A stretch of 10,578 nt of DNA from Solirubrobacteraceae bacterium. GTDB taxonomy: Bacteria; Actinomycetota; Thermoleophilia; Solirubrobacterales; Solirubrobacteraceae. The position numbers were made by a program, and so were the translations under genes. Shown here piece by piece: positions 6,914 to 10,578 of this stretch. The notes beneath the pieces are model-generated. The model was not told the origin of the DNA. It worked only from the letters and a program-made list of their open reading frames with translations, and searched no databases. The stretch spans positions 1 to 10,578 of the forward strand of contig JASLDD010000198.1 in assembly GCA_030151725.1 (NCBI GenBank), in the 5' to 3' direction. Within the stretch, counting starts at the first letter, position 1. Each line of letters starts with the position of its first letter.

Positions 6914-7027
6914 CCATGGTGGGACAGTAGTCAAGGAGAGAATGTTGCCCGCGAGCTAGGACTGTCACCTGGCGGCGCTGCCGTAACGCCGTGGTGTGAC
7001 AGCAGCGGCGGGGAGAGAGGGTTGCCG
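6914..7027 (+). repeat. Pair of diverged direct repeats upstream of the PAP2 gene
   Basis: Two copies, about 6914-6949 and 6989-7026, share the pattern TGGTG-n-GACAG-n-AG ... GGAGAGA-nn-GTTGCC, with a 2-nt length difference inside. Their starts are 75 bp apart. The first copy can also fold: GGT (6918-6920) plus GACAGT (6923-6928) pair with ACTGTC plus ACC (6961-6969). In the reading frame of the downstream gene the copies encode PWWDSSQGE and PWCDSSGGE, differing mostly at third codon positions, yet no start codon opens that frame within the gap. The 149-bp region between the deacetylase stop and the TTG start otherwise shows nothing I can name. Confidence 0.5.
7010..7015 (+). promoter_or_regulatory. 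Shine-Dalgarno sequence deciding the TTG start of the PAP2 gene
   Basis: GGGGAG at 7010-7015 lies 6 nt before TTG 7022-7024, in frame with the PAP2-like protein. It is one of the best ribosome binding sites in the window and favours TTG 7022 over the later in-frame TTG 7070, which lacks one. The site lies inside the second copy of the direct repeat. Confidence 0.5.
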
Positions 7028-7954
7028 CCTTCCCGAGACCCATCGTGCTCGGCAGATAAGATCGTTCCCTTGGACACCGCGGTTTCGATTGAGCCCGGGG
7101 GGGCGGCGGTCGGCGCAGTTCCCTCGCTGCAGGCGACGCATCGCATCTCAGCCCCACGCACCCGCTGGTGGGTGGAGGTGCTGGCGATCGCATGGGTTTT
7201 GTGGCTGTACGACGCGATCACGAACCTAGCCCCGCTGCGCTTGGGAATCGCGCTCGGGCACGCGCGTGCCGTGCTGCACCTCGAGCAGACACTCGGCATC
7301 GACCCCGAGCGCTCGCTCGACCGCTGGCTCGCCGGTCACCACTCGCTTGGACTGGCGCTGTCGGACTACTACGACAACGCCCACTTCGTGGTCACTCTCT
7401 CGCTGCTCGGGTGGCTGTGGTGGCGGCGAGCGGACATCTATCGACCGTTGCGCAACTCGCTCGTGCTGGTCAACATGCTGGCGTTCATCGTCTTCTGGCG
7501 CTATCCGGTGGCTCCGCCGCGGATGCTTCCCGGCTTCACGGACGTCGTCGCCGCAACCGGGGCGATCGGCTCATGGCACACGGGGGCGCTGGCCTCGCAC
7601 GCCAATGAGCTGGCAGCGATGCCGTCGCTGCACATGGCGTGGGCGGTGTGGTGCACGGTGGCGGTTTGGCGGCTCACACAGCGAGTGTGGGCCAGAGCGC
7701 TCGCCGTCCTCTATCCCTGCCTGACCGCTGTGGCGGTGCTGGCGACGGGCAACCACTTCGTTCTCGACATCCTCGGCGGTCTGCTGACGATTGCCGCGGC
7801 GCTCGGGATCTCAGCGCTGCTGGCTGGCCGCGATTGGCAGTTGCGAACGCGTCTGCCAGCGACCCCTCATAAACTGCGGTTTCTCGCAAAATCCGGAGAT
7901 CCCGCGTACCGCATGTCACAAAGTTGTTACGAAGTCCAAGACCCGGTAGACTGA
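7022..7954 (+). CDS. PAP2 superfamily protein, AUR1/inositol-phosphotransferase-like
   Basis: A polytopic membrane protein (310 aa from TTG 7022) with about six hydrophobic helices between residues 50 and 270. It carries the lipid phosphatase/phosphotransferase signature of the PAP2_3 (AUR1-like) group: RYPVAPPRMLPG (160-171), MPSLH (200-204, H204) and GNHFVLD (243-249, H245 and D249 as the catalytic pair). Family members transfer a phospho-head group such as inositol phosphate between lipids, or dephosphorylate polyprenyl or lipid phosphates at the outer membrane face. The N-terminal 45 residues are polar and not conserved-looking. No ATG or GTG fits. TTG 7022 has a GGGGAG at good spacing; TTG 7070 (294 aa) is the alternative, and ATG 6794 would overlap the deacetylase gene and seems unlikely. 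It follows the deacetylase after 149 bp on the same strand. The last codons overlap the probable atp promoter. The precise substrate is unknown. Confidence 0.82.
   Translation: MPPSRDPSCSADKIVPLDTAVSIEPGGAAVGAVPSLQATHRISAPRTRWWVEVLAIAWVLWLYDAITNLAPLRLGIALGHARAVLHLEQTLGIDPERSLDRWLAGHHSLGLALSDYYDNAHFVVTLSLLGWLWWRRADIYRPLRNSLVLVNMLAFIVFWRYPVAPPRMLPGFTDVVAATGAIGSWHTGALASHANELAAMPSLHMAWAVWCTVAVWRLTQRVWARALAVLYPCLTAVAVLATGNHFVLDILGGLLTIAAALGISALLAGRDWQLRTRLPATPHKLRFLAKSGDPAYRMSQSCYEVQDPVD
7924..7952 (+). promoter_or_regulatory. Probable sigma-70-type promoter for the atp operon
   Basis: TTGTTA (7924-7929) and TAGACT (7947-7952) are separated by exactly 17 bp. Each hexamer matches the vegetative consensus at 4 of 6 positions, with the key first TTG and the first A and last T of the -10. 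It covers the last nine codons of the PAP2 gene, so transcription would start about 7958-7961 and give a leader of roughly 180 nt before atpI. This is a prediction by eye. Confidence 0.5.
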
Positions 7955-7986
7955 CCGCGCCGCCGTAAGACAGTTGAGGGACGCTT

Positions 7987-8100
7987 CGACGGCTCCGTCG
8001 CAACAAGCGCGGGGAATATCTCGTCTGTAGGGTGGCCCTACGCAATGCCAGATTTCGACGCCAAAGCGCATCCAATCCGCCTGCCCGGCCCACGGCCGGG
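7987..8100 (+). promoter_or_regulatory. Structured leader upstream of atpI with three hairpins
   Basis: The stretch between the PAP2 stop (7954) and atpI (8139) holds three perfect small inverted repeats. They are CGACGG/CCGTCG at 7987-7992 and 7995-8000 (arms 2 nt apart), GTAGGG/CCCTAC at 8027-8032 and 8036-8041 (loop TGG), and CCCGGCC/GGCCGGG at 8084-8090 and 8094-8100 (loop CAC). The second encloses the purine-rich sequence before a small ORF at 8045; the third lies inside that ORF. None is followed by a T-run, so they are not classic terminators. They may control translation or mRNA stability of the ATP synthase message. No known riboswitch class was recognised. Confidence 0.4.
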
Positions 8101-8137
8101 AGATCTGCGCCTGCAGCCCCCCGGATATCGAAGCTGA
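8045..8137 (+). CDS. Small upstream ORF (30 aa) in the atp leader
   Basis: ATG 8045 opens a 30-codon frame, beginning MPDFDAKAHP and ending LQPPGYRS, whose TGA (8135-8137) ends one base before the atpI ATG (8139). An AGGGTGG stretch (8029-8035) sits 9 nt upstream as a possible ribosome binding site, partly locked in a hairpin. The peptide is Pro/Arg/Gly-rich, has no membrane segment and matches nothing I know. The close spacing suggests translational coupling to atpI, whose own ribosome binding site is poor. It may be a regulatory leader peptide, a real small protein, or chance. Confidence 0.4.
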   Translation: MPDFDAKAHPIRLPGPRPGDLRLQPPGYRS

Positions 8138-8138
8138 C

Positions 8139-8528
8139 ATGGTCTTCCTTCGCTACCTCGACGTGTGCCTCGTGCTCGCGACGGCGCCCTTTGTCCTGGC
8201 GGGCGGAATGCCCGCATTTGGCTACGCCGTCGGCGCGGCCGCCTGGCTGGCCACGCGGGCGGGCATCGCGTTCGTGCACGGCCAGGCGCGACGCGCGCGC
8301 GACACGCGGGTCAAAGCCGGCCTGCACGTCGCCGGCATGATGGGCCGCGTCTGGCTGGTCGCCGCCGCGATCATCCTGGCGCGCTTCGCCGGCAGCAAGG
8401 GCGATGGGATCATGGCCGCGGCGCTCGTGCTGGCGGCCTTCACGGTTTACCTGGTGATGTCGTTCATCACCCGCGACGGCCCGCTGGAGGGCACGCGCTC
8501 AACCCACGGCAGCCCGAGCCCGTCATGA
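8139..8528 (+). CDS. atpI: Small four-helix membrane protein, probable AtpI-like ATP synthase accessory protein
   Basis: A 129-residue protein with four hydrophobic segments (about 6-22, 25-45, 66-84 and 89-109) and a short polar tail. It has the size, topology and position of AtpI (ATP synthase protein I), which in other bacteria precedes atpB and helps assemble the c-ring. The sequence itself carries no strong motif, so the name rests on context: its TGA overlaps the atpB ATG in an ATGA, and it is the first full-size gene of the operon. Basic residues between helices 2 and 3 (HGQARRARDTRVKAG, 47-61) mark a cytoplasmic loop. It could be an unrelated lineage-specific membrane protein. Confidence 0.65.
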   Translation: MVFLRYLDVCLVLATAPFVLAGGMPAFGYAVGAAAWLATRAGIAFVHGQARRARDTRVKAGLHVAGMMGRVWLVAAAIILARFAGSKGDGIMAAALVLAAFTVYLVMSFITRDGPLEGTRSTHGSPSPS

Positions 8529-9463
8529 GCGCCGCCGTCTCCACCCCCCCGCAGGGCAGCCAGCCGGCGCCGGCGTCCAAGACCAAACGCACGCTCCTGA
8601 TCGCTGCCGGCGTCTGGATCGGCGGCATGATCCTGCTGTTCGTGATCTTCGGCAGCGGTGGCCGCAACAACAGCTACCAGCCCCAGAACGAGTTCAAGCT
8701 CGACAACTGGGTCCACCTTGGGATCTTCTCGATCAACAAGGCCGTGCTGTACCTATTCCTGGCGGCGATCGCGACATGCGTGACGATGATCTACGTGGCC
8801 AAGCGCATGCAGGCGCGCCCCAACAAGGTGCAGACGGCCGTGGAGACGCTCTACCAGCTGATGCGCGACAACATCACGGGCGGCAACCTCGACGAGAAGA
8901 TGGCCAAGCGCTGGTTCCCGTTCATCGGGACGCTGTTCCTGTTCATCATGTTCTCCAACCTCGTCGGCTACATCCCCCTGCCGACGAACACCGAGCACAA
9001 GATCGACGTGTTCGGGCTGCACATTCCCTCGTTCTCGCTGTATGCCGCCACGGCCAACCTCTCGATCCCCCTCGTCCTTGCCCTGCTGGTGTTCATCTCA
9101 TACACCGTCGAAGGCATTCGCGCCAAGGGTCCGATCGGCTATCTGAAAGGGCTCGTGCCCGGTGGTGTCACGGGCGGCATGGCGGTCTTCATCTTCGGCC
9201 TCGAGCTCCTGTCGAACTTCATGCGATTGATGTCGCTGTCAATTCGTCTGTTCGCGAACATCCTGGCGGGCCATCTGATCATCCTGTTCATGGCGGGCGC
9301 GCTCGCGGTGATCCTCGGGGTCTCTGCGCTTGCCTGGTTCACGATCCCGTTCGGGATCCTGCTGTTCGCCTTCGAGGTCGGCCTGGTTGCCGCTTTGCAG
9401 GCGTTTATCTTTGCCACCCTCACAGCTATCTACCTCGGCGGCGCGGTCGCCAAAGACCACTAA
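8525..9463 (+). CDS. atpB: ATP synthase F0 subunit a
   Basis: Subunit a forms the two proton half-channels next to the c-ring. The 312-residue protein shows the family core SLSIRLFANILAGHLI (237-252), in which R241 is the essential stator arginine (E. coli R210), and VAALQAFIFATLTAIYL (288-304), in which Q292 matches E. coli Q252. The E. coli E219 position is a histidine here (H250), a swap common outside proteobacteria. FIGTLFLFIMFSNLVGYIPLP (133-153) is the other well-conserved helix. The first 50 residues are unusual: a polar, low-complexity stretch, then an extra hydrophobic segment (24-43) before the usual first helix (about 64-92). The start ATG overlaps the stop of the preceding gene (ATGA), implying translational coupling, and no upstream alternative would avoid a long overlap. 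Confidence 0.96.
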   Translation: MSAAVSTPPQGSQPAPASKTKRTLLIAAGVWIGGMILLFVIFGSGGRNNSYQPQNEFKLDNWVHLGIFSINKAVLYLFLAAIATCVTMIYVAKRMQARPNKVQTAVETLYQLMRDNITGGNLDEKMAKRWFPFIGTLFLFIMFSNLVGYIPLPTNTEHKIDVFGLHIPSFSLYAATANLSIPLVLALLVFISYTVEGIRAKGPIGYLKGLVPGGVTGGMAVFIFGLELLSNFMRLMSLSIRLFANILAGHLIILFMAGALAVILGVSALAWFTIPFGILLFAFEVGLVAALQAFIFATLTAIYLGGAVAKDH

Positions 9464-9468
9464 AGGAG
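9464..9468 (+). promoter_or_regulatory. Shine-Dalgarno sequence of atpE
   Basis: AGGAG at 9464-9468, directly after the atpB stop, lies 9 nt before GTG 9478. It fixes the non-ATG start and is among the strongest ribosome binding sites here, fitting the need for many c subunits per complex. Confidence 0.7.
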
Positions 9469-9477
9469 TCAACTGTC

Positions 9478-9747
9478 GTGCACATAGCCCTAATCACCAT
9501 CTTTGCCGTGGCCGAAGAAACCGCCAAGGCCGGTAAGTCCATCGGCTTGGGCGTCGGCGGTGGTCTCGGCGCAGTGGGCGCCGGCGTCGGCATCGGCATC
9601 ATCTTCGGCAAGGCGATCGAAGCCATCACTCGCCAGCCCGAGATGCGCGACGAGATCACGCAGCTTCAGTGGCTCGGCTTCGCCCTGACTGAGGCCTGCT
9701 TCTTCTACGGACTCGTGGCCGGTCTGCTGGCCGCATTCATCGTCTGA
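9478..9747 (+). CDS. atpE: ATP synthase F0 subunit c
   Basis: An 89-residue hairpin of two membrane helices that builds the rotating c-ring. Helix 1 carries the glycine-rich packing motif (GLGVGGGLGAVGAGVGIG, 23-40); the cytoplasmic loop has RQPE (52-55), which contacts gamma and epsilon; helix 2 carries the ion-binding carboxylate E72 in FALTEACFFYGLV (68-80). The residue after E72 is Ala and there is no helix-1 glutamine at the matching level, which argues for H+ and against Na+ coupling. Translation starts at GTG 9478, 14 bp after the atpB stop, behind a good AGGAG. The N-terminus (to about residue 20) is somewhat longer than in the shortest c subunits. The identification is certain. Confidence 0.97.
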   Translation: MHIALITIFAVAEETAKAGKSIGLGVGGGLGAVGAGVGIGIIFGKAIEAITRQPEMRDEITQLQWLGFALTEACFFYGLVAGLLAAFIV

Positions 9748-9750
9748 CGC

Positions 9751-10329
9751 ATGCTCGACTCGATCGCACTCATTCCCGCCACTGCCGTTCAGGTGATCGC
9801 CTCGAGCGGTGGCTTTCTGATCGAACCTGGCATCGGGCTGATGGTTTGGACGCTGCTCGTGTTCGGGGCCACCATGTTCCTGCTCTCCAAGCTGGCGTTC
9901 CCGCGCATCAGCGATGCTCTGGGTCGTCGTCAGAAGGCGATCGAGGACTCGATCGACACGGCGGAGCGCACGCGCGCGGAAGCCGACCAGATCCTCTCCG
10001 AATATCGCGAGCGGCTCAAGGAGGCCAGGGAGCAGGCGGATGAGATCGTCCAGCGTGCCCGCCAGGCCGCCGACGCTCACCAGCACGAGGCCAAAGAACA
10101 GGGCCAGGAGATGCTCGCCGAGGCTGCCAAGAAAGCCGAGCGCGACATCGAGGCGGCCACCAAGAGGGCCTTGGACGACATCCGCAAGGAGGTCGCCGAC
10201 CTGACGATCATGGCCACCGAGAAGGTCACCCGAAAGACGCTCAACGACGACGACCAGCGACGCCTGGTCGAGGAGGCGCTGAGCGAAATGGACTTCTCCG
10301 GCATCTCATCGGACGCGGCGCACAACTGA
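9751..10329 (+). CDS. atpF: ATP synthase F0 subunit b
   Basis: The peripheral stalk subunit that links F0 to the F1 delta/alpha subunits and holds the stator still. The 192-residue protein has one N-terminal membrane helix (about 26-47) ending in SKLAFPRISDALGRRQKAI, the usual b-subunit junction. A long charged, heptad-like coiled coil (about 55-160) and a short C-terminal segment (DDQRRLVEEALSEMD) follow. Its length is at the upper end for b subunits owing to roughly 25 residues before the helix. The ATG begins 3 nt after the atpE stop with no clear ribosome binding site, suggesting coupled translation. The stop overlaps the atpH start in a TGATG. Confidence 0.95.
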   Translation: MLDSIALIPATAVQVIASSGGFLIEPGIGLMVWTLLVFGATMFLLSKLAFPRISDALGRRQKAIEDSIDTAERTRAEADQILSEYRERLKEAREQADEIVQRARQAADAHQHEAKEQGQEMLAEAAKKAERDIEAATKRALDDIRKEVADLTIMATEKVTRKTLNDDDQRRLVEEALSEMDFSGISSDAAHN

Positions 10330-10578
10330 TGGAGGAGCTCGCCCAGGTATACGCGCGCTCGCTGTTCCAGGTTGCCCTCGAGCAGGGCAAGCTGGATGAG
10401 CTGCGCGAGCAGCTCGCGCAGTTCGCCGACGCGCTCGGCGGCAACCCCGAGCTGGCGGTGTTCTTCTTCTCGCCCTACTTCTCGACGAAGGAGAAGCAGG
10501 CCTCGCTCGGCGGCCTGCTCGACGGAGCCGACCCGACCTTGCTCAACTTCCTCGAGCTGCTCATCGAAAACCACCGCA
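10329..10578 (+). CDS. atpH: ATP synthase F1 subunit delta, N-terminal part (3' end outside window)
   Basis: The first 83 residues of the delta (OSCP) subunit, which joins the b stalk to the top of F1. The N-terminal helical domain is clear: VYARSLFQVALEQGKLDELR (7-26), then NPELAVFFFSPYFSTKEK (39-56), and LLNFLELLIENHR at the window end, matching the conserved NFL.LL.EN.R of the family. The ATG shares its A with the atpF stop codon (TGATG), a usual sign of translational coupling. The gene runs off the window; atpA, atpG, atpD and atpC are expected downstream from the known operon order. Confidence 0.93.
   Translation, partial: MEELAQVYARSLFQVALEQGKLDELREQLAQFADALGGNPELAVFFFSPYFSTKEKQASLGGLLDGADPTLLNFLELLIENHR

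Noticed and set aside
6647..7021. PAP2 protein starting far upstream in the same open frame
   Set aside because: The first part runs antiphase through the conserved end of the deacetylase gene, and no ATG/GTG/TTG lies between its stop and 7022; the TTG with a ribosome binding site explains the gene better.
6914..7027. Tandem glycine riboswitch, suggested by two GGAGAG elements in a row
   Set aside because: The other conserved parts of a glycine aptamer (the GCCGAAGGGGCAA-type core and the ACTCTCAGGC strand) are absent, and the downstream gene has no link to glycine.
7955..8138. c-di-AMP (ydaO) or other known riboswitch in the atp leader
   Set aside because: Hairpins are present, but I could not find the conserved core of any class that I know.
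8165..8524. N-terminal extension of AtpB in the open frame upstream of 8525
   Set aside because: It is an Arg/Gly/His-rich shadow of the AtpI-like frame; ATG 8525 forms the usual ATGA overlap and gives a normal-size subunit a.
1..10578. CRISPR arrays, tRNA genes, insertion sequences or phage genes
   Set aside because: No regularly spaced repeats, cloverleaf-like segments with a CCA end, transposase motifs or terminal inverted repeats were seen on either strand.

Overview
The window reads as chromosomal DNA of a high-GC actinobacterium. The gene order glyA – wecA – (atpI) – atpB – atpE – atpF – atpH is the one known from Actinomycetota, where a WecA/Rfe-type gene sits just upstream of the atp operon. 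Protein details (a GT-C mannosyltransferase of the MptA/MptB type, an AUR1-like PAP2 protein) fit the same phylum. A deep-branching class such as Thermoleophilia (Solirubrobacterales) is my best guess, but this is inference and not demonstrable here.

Layout: (1) 2-655, the 3' part of glyA (serine hydroxymethyltransferase), cut by the window start. (2) 718-2067, a WecA/MraY-like polyprenyl-phosphate sugar-1-phosphate transferase. (3) 1849-7954, a compact block of five further envelope-type genes: a GT-C mannosyltransferase-like membrane protein (-), an MGDG-synthase-like glycosyltransferase with a fused C-terminal domain (+), a DMT-type membrane transporter (-), a NodB polysaccharide deacetylase (+) and a PAP2/AUR1-like phosphotransferase (+). 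From wecA to the deacetylase the strand alternates at every gene. Two convergent pairs overlap by 219 and 142 bp at their 3' ends, and one divergent pair shares a CATG at its start codons. (4) 7924-8138, a probable promoter and a structured leader holding a 30-codon ORF. (5) 8139 to the end, the F0 half of the ATP synthase operon: a putative atpI, atpB (a), atpE (c), atpF (b) and the start of atpH (delta), tightly spaced or overlapping.

How the genes may work together: WecA would prime a polyprenyl-linked glycan; the GT-C protein could add mannose-type residues from a polyprenyl-phosphate donor outside the membrane; the MGDG-like enzyme would glycosylate a lipid at the inner face; the NodB protein could de-N-acetylate an amino sugar; and the PAP2 protein could transfer or remove a phospho-head group. 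This looks like a lipoglycan or glycolipid module set between wecA and the ATP synthase genes. The most interesting single observation is that the glycosyltransferase carries, after a transmembrane segment, what looks like a catalytically dead NodB deacetylase domain, with an intact NodB deacetylase encoded two genes downstream. No tRNA, rRNA, CRISPR array, insertion sequence or clear Rho-independent terminator was seen.
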